64,000 nt of DNA, taken from positions 1 through 64,000 of the forward strand of contig NZ_RQFY01000012.1 of the NCBI RefSeq assembly GCF_004769555.1. The letters run 5' to 3'. Under the pieces are notes generated by a model, which was not told where the DNA came from, did not search any database, and saw nothing but the letters and a program-made list of their open reading frames with translations. A program made the translations under genes and the position numbers. Position 1 is the stretch's first letter. Each line of letters starts with the position of its first letter. Shown one piece after another: positions 47,201 through 56,641 of this stretch. This DNA comes from Leptospira koniambonensis. Lineage in GTDB: Bacteria > Spirochaetota > Leptospiria > Leptospirales > Leptospiraceae.

Positions 47201-47542
47201 TTAAATTTTATTTTTGATATCTATTATTCGAATCTTTAAAGGTTTCAAGTGATTAGTCACTATATTCCAAATTATTTCGTCATCGACCTCAAAATAACCG
47301 TGAGTGATGAAGTCGCGTAAGCCAGCAATTTGACGCCATTCTATATCTTGGTTCGAGGTCTTTATAGATTCGGGGATTTTTTTAACAACTTCTCCGATGA
47401 TCTCTAAATTTCGTTCTACTGCGCGCTTCCTTAGAGTATCTTGCTTATAAAGTGAAAGGCTATTAATTTCTTTCAGAAATTCGAATATTTCATCTATGGA
47501 GGTCAGAATATCCTCCAATAATACAATTGCGTCACGCGGCAT
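47201..47542 (-). CDS. hepT: HepT-family toxin (DUF86), type VII TA
   Basis: A 113-aa HEPN-domain protein of the HepT/DUF86 family. The catalytic RX4HxY motif is seen as RDFITHGYF at about 80-88. By family knowledge HepT is an RNase toxin that is silenced when its MntA partner AMPylates the Tyr. It overlaps the mntA-like gene by 11 bases downstream of it. The ORF is complete and the motif intact. The start is ATG at 47542, inside mntA. Its expression is presumably coupled to antitoxin translation. Confidence 0.9.
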   Translation of the reverse strand: MPRDAIVLLEDILTSIDEIFEFLKEINSLSLYKQDTLRKRAVERNLEIIGEVVKKIPESIKTSNQDIEWRQIAGLRDFITHGYFEVDDEIIWNIVTNHLKPLKIRIIDIKNKI

Positions 47543-47834
47543 AGATCGTTTCGTCGATGATCCGTGCTTTTAGTCTGGGTTTAACTTTTTCTTTAATTAC
47601 TAAATCGATTTTTCTGTTGAATAAGTCCTCTAAAAAGATCTTTAGCCCCATATAATTGGGAAAAGTTTTTTGGCCCGAAGAAAACTCGACTAAGATATCT
47701 ATATCACTTTCTGGATTGAAGTCGTTTCTGGCAAATGAACCAAACAATCCGATATGCTCTACTCCATAACGTTGGAGGGTTTCCATATTGGTTGTTAGGG
47801 AGGAAAGAATTTGATCCCGATTTAGTGAAAGCAT
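47532..47834 (-). CDS. mntA: MntA-type antitoxin nucleotidyltransferase
   Basis: A 100-aa minimal nucleotidyltransferase. The active-site signature GSFARNDFNPESDIDILVEF (about 31-50) has the GSx and the two Asp of the family. MntA transfers AMP onto the HepT tyrosine and so neutralises it. It is the first gene of the pair. The overlapping start of hepT implies translational coupling. The upstream gene is an acyltransferase on the same strand, 79 bases away. Confidence 0.9.
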   Translation of the reverse strand: MLSLNRDQILSSLTTNMETLQRYGVEHIGLFGSFARNDFNPESDIDILVEFSSGQKTFPNYMGLKIFLEDLFNRKIDLVIKEKVKPRLKARIIDETIYAA

Positions 47835-47913
47835 TGGCCGATATCCCGATCCTTTTAACTAAAGGTCAGAAGAGAAATTGTCAAGCGCTTTTGAGAAGTA
47901 TGAAAAATCGCGC

Positions 47914-49110
47914 TTACTTATTTCTCTTAAAGCTGATCCCTTTATTACCAAGAACAGTCAGCCAAAAGTTTGAATCTCTTATAACAAAATGATAAACTAA
48001 AAAAGTCACAGCATATACGAAGAAGATATGAAGTGAAAATTTGATCCAGATAGAGAGACTTGTGCTCACCACCAAGAATCCAACTCCAAGAGAAATTGGA
48101 TGATGGATTAAATATACAGGCAAACTAGATTCTCTTAGATAAGAACTGAGTTTATTCGTTTTATTAAAGAAGAGCTGGAAAAGTCTGATGAAGAATGCGA
48201 TCCAGATCCATCCGCCTAAACATTTTAGAAAGATATGAAGTATTCTCATTCCGAATCCAGTATATCCGAAATAAGACCAGTATGGATCTATTGTGCTGAC
48301 CCAATAAAATAATCCGAAAAATATAAAAGATAAAAACCCAAGTAGAATGATCTCAGAACGATCGGTTTTTCCTTTTAAGATTGTACTTTCTTTTCCGATC
48401 AAAAAACTTCCGAATAAGAAAAAGCTGAAATCATATATGAACTGGACTGGTTCTATATTCAGGTATTTTTCGTCCTTTAGGAAAAAGTAATTAATTCCGC
48501 AGGTCCAGATTGTGCACCAAATTCCTGCGATAAGTAATGTTTCCCATTTTACACTGGATCTATTTTCAGATCCTTCTTCTCCATATCTGGAAGAAGGAAG
48601 TATAAATTTTCCGATCCTGAAGACAACTGGCCGGACACCTAAATATAAAAATGTATATAATGCTAAATATAAAATGAACCAAAGATGAGACGGGGCTGGA
48701 TTTTTGAGTAAAAATTCTTCCCATAAGAATTTGAAATAGTTTCCTTGGTAACCTTCTTGTAATGCGTTCACATAATATTGCATTGGTGCAAATAATATGA
48801 TCCCTGGGATTAAAGGAAGAATGATCCTTAATGCTCTTAGTTTCAAAAATTCTTTTAATGTTTTAGAAAGATAGATCCTTTCAGTAAAATAGCCTGAAAG
48901 CACGAAGAACATCGGCATTCTGAAAAGGTGCACCCACTCTCCGAATACATCAAAGGCGATGGATCTATCATTATTTCTTAATGGATATATGATAATTGCG
49001 GCATATACAATCGCCACATGAAATGCTAATCCTAATAATAGTGCGAAGGATCTGAGATTGTCTAGATAATCCAGCCTGTTTTGTTTGGCCGGAGAGCTTT
49101 GTTCAGCCAA
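47914..49110 (-). CDS. Acyltransferase-3/OpgC-like membrane protein
   Basis: A 398-aa membrane acyltransferase of the acyltransferase-3/OpgC (MdoC) group. It has about ten helices; RLDYLDNLRSFALLLGLAFHV near 12 is the typical first motif with a conserved His, and FRMPMFFVLSGYF near 63-75 is the second. Such proteins transfer O-acyl groups (acetyl or succinyl) onto glycans or lipids across the cytoplasmic membrane. The substrate is unknown. Its ATG lies 3 bases after the stop of the upstream cyclic-nucleotide-binding gene, indicating one operon. Confidence 0.87.
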   Translation of the reverse strand: MAEQSSPAKQNRLDYLDNLRSFALLLGLAFHVAIVYAAIIIYPLRNNDRSIAFDVFGEWVHLFRMPMFFVLSGYFTERIYLSKTLKEFLKLRALRIILPLIPGIILFAPMQYYVNALQEGYQGNYFKFLWEEFLLKNPAPSHLWFILYLALYTFLYLGVRPVVFRIGKFILPSSRYGEEGSENRSSVKWETLLIAGIWCTIWTCGINYFFLKDEKYLNIEPVQFIYDFSFFLFGSFLIGKESTILKGKTDRSEIILLGFLSFIFFGLFYWVSTIDPYWSYFGYTGFGMRILHIFLKCLGGWIWIAFFIRLFQLFFNKTNKLSSYLRESSLPVYLIHHPISLGVGFLVVSTSLSIWIKFSLHIFFVYAVTFLVYHFVIRDSNFWLTVLGNKGISFKRNK

Positions 49111-49113
49111 GAA

Positions 49114-49746
49114 TTACTGGTCCAATGTGTATTTAAAAAACGTGTCCCGTATCAATATATGGCTTGGGTCGTTTTTAGGTTGTTCGACCATCTTATCTTT
49201 TACCAAAAGATTGATCGCGGATACTAAATCCGTATGTTCTAATCCAACTCTTAAGATGGCCCATTTCATAAATGCGCCCAAATGAACTTTGTATTGCCCA
49301 TCTTCTTGCTCCCCTCTCGTTTGTGCGAAAGTGATGAGTGCAGAAGTTACAATATTCTTTCTGTCTCCTTTTAAAAGACTAGCTATGGTTTGGTTGGTCT
49401 CTCTTAATCTGGAAGAAAGCATCTTTACCATCTTTAAAGAGAAAGAAGGATTGGTCTGGATTAGGTTATAGAACACGCTCTCGGTGATCGCAAATAATAA
49501 TACGTCGGTCTTCGCAATGGCCCTTGCACTTCTGGGTTTGCGATCCACCAGTGCCATCTCACCGAACATATCCCCTTCTTTCAGTTCTATTAGAAGTTTG
49601 AATGCTTCTTTTACTTTTTTATGGATCCCCACTTTTCCGGTGAGGATGAGATACATTTGATCAGCAGGTTCGTTCTCATCAAAAATAACAGCAGACTCCT
49701 TAAAGCGGAGGCCGTGTTTGTTTACCATATCTTCTGAGATCTTCAT
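49114..49746 (-). CDS. Cyclic-nucleotide-binding domain protein (Crp/Fnr-like)
   Basis: A 210-aa protein with a cNMP-binding domain at about 15-120: [16 protein letters not shown] is the phosphate-binding cassette with the conserved Glu, Arg and Ala. The C-terminal ~90 residues may hold a winged helix ([24 protein letters not shown]), as in Crp/Fnr regulators, although the recognition-helix consensus is weak. It precedes the acyltransferase gene by 3 bases and diverges from the SMP-30 operon. Whether it binds cAMP cannot be told; note the cyclase-like genes elsewhere in the window. Confidence 0.85.
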   Translation of the reverse strand: MKISEDMVNKHGLRFKESAVIFDENEPADQMYLILTGKVGIHKKVKEAFKLLIELKEGDMFGEMALVDRKPRSARAIAKTDVLLFAITESVFYNLIQTNPSFSLKMVKMLSSRLRETNQTIASLLKGDRKNIVTSALITFAQTRGEQEDGQYKVHLGAFMKWAILRVGLEHTDLVSAINLLVKDKMVEQPKNDPSHILIRDTFFKYTLDQ

Positions 49747-49910
49747 GCTAAAACGGACTGGAAAAGTTTTCAGTCCTCATGTACGATATCGGCGATTGGT
49801 TGGGAGCCGCAATCAATTATTCTGGTAAGAAGGCGGGAACCTCAGAATTTTACGTTGACTGCCCGACCTTCGTAAGTAGCGTCTCATTCGTTTTCCCTAA
49901 GGAGGGAATC

Positions 49911-50999
49911 GTGAACACGAAAAAAATCCTCCTGCTCTCTGCAGCGTTCATTATCATTTTCATAATAGGTTTTGCACTCAAACCTTCTCCTATTCAACCC
50001 ATCGCTTACCAACCTCCTGTCGATACTGGTTTGATTGGCAACTTCCAAGAAAACAAAGCTTTGGAATTAGCAGAACTAATCGCACTCGGAAAGATACATG
50101 GTCCAGAAGATATAGAACCGGATGAAGACGGTAATATTTACTCTGCAAGCGAAGATGGCAAAGTGTATCTCATTTCTAAAGATGGGGAAATGAAGGCACA
50201 CGCATTTACAGGAGGACGGCCTCTTGGAATGAAACTATTAGGAGATGGTTCTATTATAGTTGCTGATGCGATCAAAGGTCTCGTCCAGATCAGCAAAGAT
50301 GGAAAAGTAGAAGTTCTTACCACAGAATCGGAAGGTGTTCCTTTTAAATTCACAGATGATCTGGATGTTGCTAAAGATGGAACGATCTATTTTTCCGATG
50401 CGAGTGATAAGTATGGCTCTGCAGAGTATTTATATGATCTAATGGAATCTGTTCCTCATGGTCGTTTATTAAAATACGATCCACATACAAAAAAGACCAC
50501 TACTCTAATGAAAGATCTTTTCTTTCCGAATGGAGTAGCTCTTTCTAAAAATGAAGATTTCCTAGTATTAAACGAAACTTATAAATATAGGATCCATAGA
50601 TATTGGATCAAAGGACCTAAGGCCGGAACAAGCGAGATCTGGGCGGAGAATCTTCCTGGATTTCCTGATAATATTTCCTCCGATCGTAAAGGTCATTTCT
50701 ATCTAGCGTTATTCACCGTTCGTAATAATATGGTGGATAAGATCTTACATCCTCGTCCTTGGACAAAATCAATCGTAGCTAAACTGCCTAAATTCCTTTG
50801 GCCAAAACCTCAACCTTATGGTTTTGCAGTCATTCTGGATGAAAACGGAGTGGTTGAGGCAAGTTTCCAAGAACCAAAAGGAAAACACCTGAAAGAGATC
50901 ACTTCCGTGAAAAGAAAAGGGGAGTATATCTATTTAGGAAGTCTTCATAACGACAGGATAGGAAAGTTCAAACTTCCTCCTGAATTAATAAAAGAATAA
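49911..50999 (+). CDS. SMP-30/strictosidine synthase-like lactonase family protein
   Basis: A 362-aa beta-propeller of the SMP-30/gluconolactonase/strictosidine-synthase-like group. An N-terminal hydrophobic anchor (KILLLSAAFIIIFIIGFAL) suggests export or membrane tethering. Propeller landmarks are PEDIEPDEDGNIYSASEDGKVY near 61, FTDDLDVAKDGTIYFSDASDKY near 145-168, FPNGVALSKNEDFLVLNETY near 205-225, and FPDNISSDRKGHFYLALF. These fit the metal-binding Asn/Asp/Glu positions of the family. I chose GTG 49911 because AAGGAGGG stands 5-8 bases upstream. It leads a tight five-gene operon and could hydrolyse a gamma-lactone for the 4-hydroxyacid enzymes downstream (inference). Confidence 0.85.
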   Translation: MNTKKILLLSAAFIIIFIIGFALKPSPIQPIAYQPPVDTGLIGNFQENKALELAELIALGKIHGPEDIEPDEDGNIYSASEDGKVYLISKDGEMKAHAFTGGRPLGMKLLGDGSIIVADAIKGLVQISKDGKVEVLTTESEGVPFKFTDDLDVAKDGTIYFSDASDKYGSAEYLYDLMESVPHGRLLKYDPHTKKTTTLMKDLFFPNGVALSKNEDFLVLNETYKYRIHRYWIKGPKAGTSEIWAENLPGFPDNISSDRKGHFYLALFTVRNNMVDKILHPRPWTKSIVAKLPKFLWPKPQPYGFAVILDENGVVEASFQEPKGKHLKEITSVKRKGEYIYLGSLHNDRIGKFKLPPELIKE

Positions 51000-51020
51000 A
51001 TAAGGAAAATTGAATATATC

Positions 51021-52196
51021 ATGGATTTATCCATACCTAAAGAATTAGACGGAATTAGAGCAAAAGCAAAAGCATTCGTGGATGAGATCGCCATTCCCGC
51101 AGAAGATCATTACGATTACGATCATGGCAGAATGCCAGAGGCGATCGCTCAAAAATTAAGAGAAGAAGCTAAAAAAAGAGGCCTATGGACTGCTCACCTT
51201 CCCAAGTCAGAAGGTGGTTTAGGTCTGGATCTAGTTGGCACTGCACTTGTATTCAGTGAGCTAGGACGCTCTCCTATTGCTCCCTATCTTTGCAACTGCG
51301 ATGCTCCTGACGAAGGAAATATGCACCTTCTTCATTTAGCAGCAAACGAAGAACAAAAGAAGAAGTATTATCATCCTCTTGTAGAAGGCAAGATCCGCTC
51401 AGCGTTTGCAATGACTGAACCTCCTCCAGGTGCTGGTTCGGATCCCACTGCTCTTGCGACTAACGCGGAAAAGGATGGAGATCATTATATTCTGAATGGT
51501 CATAAATGGTACTGCACTGGAGCAAATGGTGCTTCTTACTTGATAGTGATGTCCAAGGTGAATGGTAGTTTCAGAAGGACTTCTATGTTCCTTGTGCCAA
51601 CGGATTCTCCTGGATACACAATGGTTCAAGAGATAGGAGTTTTAGGTTCTCATGGTCCCGGCGGTCACTGCGAATTAAAATTTGAAAACGTAAAAGTGCA
51701 CGAATCCCAAGTACTCGGAAAAATTGGAGAAGGTTTCAGACTTTCCCAAGAAAGATTAGGTCCTGCAAGACTTACACATTGTATGAGATGGATCGGACTT
51801 GCTAGAAGATCCATGGAGATCGCAAGAGAATACGCGATCAAAAGAGAATTATTCGGTGGAAAATTATCTGATCACCAAGGTATCCAATGGATGTTTGCAG
51901 AATCTTCTTTGGAAATAGAGTCAGGTTTTTTACTTACGTTAAAAGCTGCTGATATTCTTCGCAAAGGTGGAGATGCAAGGCAAGCAGTCTCTTTAGCTAA
52001 ATGGCAAGTGAGTGAAACATTGAACAAATGTATCGACAGAGCCATTCAAATTTGTGGATCTCACGGTTTTAGCCGTTATCTTAAATTAGAATTATTTTAT
52101 AGAGATGCGAGAGCTGCAAGGATCGCAGACGGTCCTACCGAAACCCATAAAATGGTGATCGGCAGGAATTTAATATCTGGAAAGGAGAGCTTTTAA
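51021..52196 (+). CDS. Acyl-CoA dehydrogenase, ACAD10/11 or LvaC-like
   Basis: A 391-aa flavoprotein of the acyl-CoA dehydrogenase superfamily. [14 protein letters not shown] near 132 is the FAD-binding loop, [10 protein letters not shown] the second. The segment [25 protein letters not shown] near 241 is typical of the ACAD10/11 subgroup, and [32 protein letters not shown] is the C-terminal signature. In the LvaABC pathway and in human ACAD10/11, such domains convert a 4-phosphoacyl-CoA to an enoyl-CoA by eliminating phosphate rather than oxidising. The next gene encodes the matching kinase and starts 2 bases after this stop, supporting that role. It follows the lactonase gene by 21 bases. 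Confidence 0.9.
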   Translation: MDLSIPKELDGIRAKAKAFVDEIAIPAEDHYDYDHGRMPEAIAQKLREEAKKRGLWTAHLPKSEGGLGLDLVGTALVFSELGRSPIAPYLCNCDAPDEGNMHLLHLAANEEQKKKYYHPLVEGKIRSAFAMTEPPPGAGSDPTALATNAEKDGDHYILNGHKWYCTGANGASYLIVMSKVNGSFRRTSMFLVPTDSPGYTMVQEIGVLGSHGPGGHCELKFENVKVHESQVLGKIGEGFRLSQERLGPARLTHCMRWIGLARRSMEIAREYAIKRELFGGKLSDHQGIQWMFAESSLEIESGFLLTLKAADILRKGGDARQAVSLAKWQVSETLNKCIDRAIQICGSHGFSRYLKLELFYRDARAARIADGPTETHKMVIGRNLISGKESF

Positions 52197-52198
52197 TC

Positions 52199-53242
52199 GT
52201 GAAAGATTCCGAATTGAAGGAAAGGCTGGAATCATATTTAGGAAAAAGGCTCCAAGGAACAGTAGAAATCGCTAATATGGTTTCTCTTTCGGGAGGAGCC
52301 TGCCAGGAAAATTTTTCCGCCGATATCAAAGTGAATGGCGGTCCTGAATCTGGCCAATACCAAACTGTATATCGAACAGATAAAGGTGCGGCCTTGCTTG
52401 CTTCTTTATCTAGGATCAATGAATTCAAAGTTTGTAGAATGGCATTTGAAGCAGGAGTCAAAACTCCTGAGCCATTTTGGTTAGAATCTGATATTGCAGT
52501 TACCGGAAATCCATTCTATTTTATGAAAAGGATCCAAGGTAAGGCTACAGGAAGATTTGTAGTAAAAGATCCAAGTTTAAATAAGGTCCGTAAACAAATC
52601 ACCCAAGAACTCGCAGAAAATCTTGCAAGTATCCACTCAGTGACTCCTGAGAAATGTAAGGATGAAAACCTTAAAGAAGTTTTAAATCTTGGACAAAATG
52701 TAAGTGGTAAGACTGTAGCCCAAGGTTCTGTCCAAGCATTACGTTCTCAATTGGAATCTATGGATGGAGCTTATCCCGCTATGGAAATCATTTTGAATTG
52801 GTTAGAGAAGAATGCTCCTGAAAGTGATTCAGTTGTGCTGATCCATGGAGATTTCAGAACAGGAAACTTCATGGTGAATTCAGAAGGTCTGCAAGGAATT
52901 GTGGATTGGGAATTTGCGCATTGGGGAGATCGTCACGAAGATCTGACTTGGTTATGTATGAGAGATTGGAGATTCGGAAAATTGAATAAGGAAGCTGGCG
53001 GTTTTGCAGATCGTTCTGAGTTCTACGATATTTACGAAAAAGCTTCCGGTATAAAACTAGATCCTATCAAGATCAGATATTGGGAAGTGATGGGAAATCT
53101 TCGTTGGGCGATCGGTTGTATCGGCCAAGCAGAACGCCATCTTTCTGGAAAGGATAAAGGAATAGAACTCGCATCCATAGGAAGAAGAGCCTGTGAGATG
53201 GAATACGAGGCAATGAGACTTATTGAAGAGTCCATAAAATAA
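52199..53242 (+). CDS. APH-family phosphotransferase, LvaA-like
   Basis: A 347-aa member of the aminoglycoside-phosphotransferase/choline-kinase fold. The catalytic loop HGDFRTGNFMVN near residue 220 has the base Asp and Asn, followed by the metal-binding IVDWEFAHWGDRHEDLTW. In the LvaA and ACAD10/11 type the kinase phosphorylates the 4-hydroxyl of 4-hydroxyacyl-CoA. The GTG start at 52199 is preceded by AAAGGAGAG. The 2-base gap to the dehydrogenase stop and 10-base gap to the DUF6285 gene show one transcript. The hydroxyacyl substrate is inferred from gene order. Confidence 0.88.
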   Translation: MKDSELKERLESYLGKRLQGTVEIANMVSLSGGACQENFSADIKVNGGPESGQYQTVYRTDKGAALLASLSRINEFKVCRMAFEAGVKTPEPFWLESDIAVTGNPFYFMKRIQGKATGRFVVKDPSLNKVRKQITQELAENLASIHSVTPEKCKDENLKEVLNLGQNVSGKTVAQGSVQALRSQLESMDGAYPAMEIILNWLEKNAPESDSVVLIHGDFRTGNFMVNSEGLQGIVDWEFAHWGDRHEDLTWLCMRDWRFGKLNKEAGGFADRSEFYDIYEKASGIKLDPIKIRYWEVMGNLRWAIGCIGQAERHLSGKDKGIELASIGRRACEMEYEAMRLIEESIK

Positions 53243-53252
53243 GGAAATCATA

Positions 53253-53648
53253 ATGCAGGATAAACCAAGCGCCACGGAATTATTGGAAGCAATCCAGGAT
53301 TTTCTAATGAAGGAAGTCCTACCTGAATTTAGGGATAAGGACCTTCTCGCATATAAAACATTAGTAAGTTGGAATATGCTCGGAGTGATTTCCAGAGAGA
53401 TACGCTCTGGCGAAGAATCTTTAGATAAAGAACTTACGAGACTTTCCTCTTTACTCAAAAAGAAAGCGGAGTTTCCTAAAACTTGGAATGAGAAGAAGAG
53501 CCTAACTTCTTCTTGGAATGAAGAACTGAGAGATATTATCCGAAAGGAAAAAAAATCTTTGGAAGATACGGAATACTGGAAACATATAAAAGAATCCGTA
53601 ATCGAAAAAGTTGAGATCGTAAATCCTAGATTCACTACGGAATCCTAG
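53253..53648 (+). CDS. DUF6285-family protein, LvaB-like
   Basis: A 131-aa helical protein. TELLEAIQDFLMKEVLPEF opens it and LLAYKTLVSWNMLGVISREI follows, the family signature of DUF6285. Such small proteins co-occur with APH-type kinases, and LvaB is required for LvaA activity in Pseudomonas putida (established for that pathway). The role here as a kinase partner is inference. An AAGGAAA box precedes the ATG; the gap to the next gene is 2 bases. Confidence 0.78.
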   Translation: MQDKPSATELLEAIQDFLMKEVLPEFRDKDLLAYKTLVSWNMLGVISREIRSGEESLDKELTRLSSLLKKKAEFPKTWNEKKSLTSSWNEELRDIIRKEKKSLEDTEYWKHIKESVIEKVEIVNPRFTTES

Positions 53649-53650
53649 AC

Positions 53651-54379
53651 ATGTCCGTAATATATCTGATTCGCCACGGACAGGCGAACTCCACTGGAGA
53701 AGATTATGATCTATTGACTAATAGGGGAAAGGAACAGGCCTTTGCCCTTGGAAAGTATATGGCTTCGAATGGAGACTTTCCAGATAAGATTATCTCTGGG
53801 ACAATGAGAAGGCATAAAGAAACTGCAGAATTTTTTATGAAAGGGATCAGTTCTATACGTTCAGATCTCAAAGCTGAATCTGATTTTCATTCTTTCGATG
53901 CAAATTGGAATGAATTTCCTTCCGAGTTATGGAAGAAGTATGCAGAGCATCTTTCTGGAACAAAACCTGAATTCCAAAGATCCCTATTACAATTTTCTAA
54001 AGTTCGATTAAAAGGCGGGGTTCGATCTGCCGCTCTGTTCTTTAAACTAACTGAAGAGATCTTATCTGTTTGGAGAAAAGGAGACTTCACTCCGGAAGGA
54101 ATAGAAACTTTTGCAAATTTTCAGTCCAGAGTAGAGCTTGCCTGCGATACTTATTTCCAACCTTCTAATTCAGAAAGAACCTTTATTTTTACTTCAGGCA
54201 CACCAATTTCATTAACTCTGAAAAAGCTACTTAGACAAGACGAAGATGTTTTTACTTGGATGCCTTGGATCTGGAATAGTTCTGTAAGTATGTTCCGTTG
54301 GGTAAGAGGAAGATATATTCCTGTGAGTTTAAACTTTCTTCCTCATATTCCAGATAAAAGTGATAGGACATTATACTAA
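53651..54379 (+). CDS. Histidine phosphatase-family protein
   Basis: A 242-aa histidine phosphatase (phosphoglycerate-mutase-like). LIRHGQANSTGEDYD at the N-terminus carries the catalytic RHG, GTMRRHKETAEFF near 50-60 the second Arg, and FTSGTPISL near 179 replaces the usual GH of the second catalytic His region, so the second His is not at the canonical place. It closes the operon and could dephosphorylate a stalled intermediate or liberated product; this is inference. The gap to the DUF6285 stop is 2 bases. The substrate is unknown. Confidence 0.82.
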   Translation: MSVIYLIRHGQANSTGEDYDLLTNRGKEQAFALGKYMASNGDFPDKIISGTMRRHKETAEFFMKGISSIRSDLKAESDFHSFDANWNEFPSELWKKYAEHLSGTKPEFQRSLLQFSKVRLKGGVRSAALFFKLTEEILSVWRKGDFTPEGIETFANFQSRVELACDTYFQPSNSERTFIFTSGTPISLTLKKLLRQDEDVFTWMPWIWNSSVSMFRWVRGRYIPVSLNFLPHIPDKSDRTLY

Positions 54380-54516
54380 ATCTAAACTTGTTCTAATGAT
54401 AGGAACGTTGTTGTAATTCGTTCGTCGGAATTCCAACGGCGGGTTGTTTCCTTTTGGAAATAAAAAAGTGTGGACTTAGATGTTTGAAGGTGTAGGATTC
54501 TGCCCCGCTAATCCGC

Positions 54517-56628
54517 ATGAATTCCTTGGTATCCTCACTAGAAATTCGTTCCTCAAAGGATAGAAATTTAGGCTTTCTATCCATATACATAGGATCTGCA
54601 TTCGTTCTTATACTATTTGTTCTCATTTATTTCACGGATGAAACGGAATTATTACGGATTTACGATAATATACATTGGACTTCGTCTATCGCGATTGCTA
54701 CGATCACTGCTTGGTTCGGTTATAAATCTGCAGAAGGGAAGACTAAAAGATTCAGGCTCTGGTTTTTTCTAGGACTTCTTTCTTATTTTCTGGGCCAGGT
54801 TGTTTGGGATATTCAGGCCATTTCCAAGTTTTATAGTTTTCCTGCACCAAGTGATCTATTCTATCCATGGTTAGGGCCATTCTTTGCTATTGGATTTGCT
54901 AGATTCTTAAAAGATAGGGTTCCAACTAATAGAATGAAGGTGGCCATTATGGATGCCTTAGGGCTTGCGATCGCAGTACTTGCAGTCACGCTAGTCTTAT
55001 ATCTTTCTAAAAAAGAAGATAGGCCTTGGTTCCAGTTATTAACCTTATCAGCTTATCCAGTGTTCACAATTTCTGCAGCGTGTATTGGCGCCTTGATGAA
55101 ACCTTCCTTACGTTTAAAGGCAGATTTTTCTTTTTTATGTTTGATAATCGGACTCGCAGGAATGGGGATCAGTTGGCTGCAATGGAATTCTTTATTTTTG
55201 ATTGCTGTTCCAGAAGACGGAACCTTGACTAACGCAGGATTTTCCGCCAGTCTTCTTCTATTAGGATACGGGACATTAACCTGGGTTCCTAGTTCTTCTG
55301 GAGAGATAGAAAGAGAATCGGGAACAGAAAGCGGGCTCCTAAGAATTCTTCCTTTATTGGAAGTGATCGTTTGTTCTGCGGCAATCGTTCTTTCCTTAAC
55401 TCTACCTGGTTTACCTGAGATCATTCGATTGGTGATTTGGTTTTCTGCCGGGGTAATGGTGGTGATTGCAAGTCTTAGGCAAAGTTTGCTCGTAGCAGAT
55501 CTGGCTACCGCAGAGTTTGTGATCCGAAATGCAAATAAAGAATTAGAGGTCACAGTCGCAGAGAGAACGGAAGAATTAAGATCTACCAATACATATTTGA
55601 TAACTGCAAACGACAAACTCAGATCTGCAATGGATGAACTCAAAAAAACCCAAGAAAATTTGGTTCGATCCGAAAAAATGGCGGTATTAGGAAGATTGAT
55701 GGCAGGAATTGCTCACGAATTAAACACTCCGTTAGGCGCAATTCGCTCTTCTACCGAAGGGATACGTTCTATACTAAGCGAACCTTGGGAGAAACTTTTA
55801 AAAGATTATTCCAGTTTTAATAGAGAAGAACGAGAATTTTGGGGGATCTTATTCAAGAAAGGAGGAACAGTTACTTCTGACTTCGATTCCAAGGAAGAAA
55901 GATCTAAAAGAAAAAAATCAGAAGTAATACTAAAAGAATTCGGTATAGAAAATTCTCTAGTAATGGCGGATGCTTTGACAGATCTCGGAATTTCCCCTGA
56001 TCAAGTTTCTGAATTAGCAGACAAGATCCCAAAAGGAGAAAGAGGATGGATGATCGTAAGTAATGCATCTGCTCTTTCAAGCATTTCCAGATCCAGCCAG
56101 CTAATTTTGGACGCTTCTATCAAAGCCTCTAGAGTGATCCAGGCATTAAAAAGTTATGCATCCGGAGAAGGGGATTGGAAACCTCACTCAGAATCTGTTT
56201 CTTCTAAAGAGCAGATAGAGAATATTATCACATTATATTATTCTAAAATAAAAAATAAGGTGATTGTAGATATCAATATCCCTGAATCCGCAAAGGTATT
56301 GGGGGATCCAGAAAGATTATACTTGATCTGGACTAATTTGATAACAAACGCATTACATGCGATGAATTATTCTGGAAGGATCTTTGTGGATGCAGAAAGA
56401 AAAGGTGAATACTGGGTGATCTCTGTTCAAGACACAGGCAGTGGAGTTCCTATAGAGATCAGGGATAGGATTTTTGATCCATTCTTCACAACCAAGTCTC
56501 CTGGAGAAGGGACAGGGTTAGGTCTAGATATTTGCAAAAATGTGGCAGAAGAACATGGAGGCTCCATCAGATTTGTCAGTTCAGAAGGAGGTACAACATT
56601 CTACGTTACCCTCCCTGCCTCGCCCTAA
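54517..56628 (+). CDS. Membrane sensor histidine kinase
   Basis: A 703-aa kinase. About nine hydrophobic helices (28-320) form an N-terminal sensor of unknown ligand, followed by a coiled coil (about 330-385). The phosphoacceptor segment SEKMAVLGRLMAGIAHELNTPLGAIR near 385-410 is followed by an insert of about 120 residues before the second helix of the dimerisation domain (IKASRVIQALKSYASG). The ATPase domain has NLITNALHAM, DTGSGVPIEIRDRIFDPFFTT and GTGLGLDI. The next gene encodes a relative sharing the same insert. No response regulator is adjacent. The start is ATG at 54517. Confidence 0.9.
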   Translation: MNSLVSSLEIRSSKDRNLGFLSIYIGSAFVLILFVLIYFTDETELLRIYDNIHWTSSIAIATITAWFGYKSAEGKTKRFRLWFFLGLLSYFLGQVVWDIQAISKFYSFPAPSDLFYPWLGPFFAIGFARFLKDRVPTNRMKVAIMDALGLAIAVLAVTLVLYLSKKEDRPWFQLLTLSAYPVFTISAACIGALMKPSLRLKADFSFLCLIIGLAGMGISWLQWNSLFLIAVPEDGTLTNAGFSASLLLLGYGTLTWVPSSSGEIERESGTESGLLRILPLLEVIVCSAAIVLSLTLPGLPEIIRLVIWFSAGVMVVIASLRQSLLVADLATAEFVIRNANKELEVTVAERTEELRSTNTYLITANDKLRSAMDELKKTQENLVRSEKMAVLGRLMAGIAHELNTPLGAIRSSTEGIRSILSEPWEKLLKDYSSFNREEREFWGILFKKGGTVTSDFDSKEERSKRKKSEVILKEFGIENSLVMADALTDLGISPDQVSELADKIPKGERGWMIVSNASALSSISRSSQLILDASIKASRVIQALKSYASGEGDWKPHSESVSSKEQIENIITLYYSKIKNKVIVDINIPESAKVLGDPERLYLIWTNLITNALHAMNYSGRIFVDAERKGEYWVISVQDTGSGVPIEIRDRIFDPFFTTKSPGEGTGLGLDICKNVAEEHGGSIRFVSSEGGTTFYVTLPASP

Positions 56629-56641
56629 TTATTAGGTTGAT

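Noticed and set aside
49779..49910. N-terminal extension of the SMP-30-like protein
   Set aside because: AAGGAGGG before GTG 49911 and a hydrophobic anchor starting there mark the true start; the extension looks non-coding.
54393..54626. Minus-strand 77-codon frame before the kinase gene
   Set aside because: It overlaps the start of the histidine kinase gene on the opposite strand and shows no motif or ribosome binding site.
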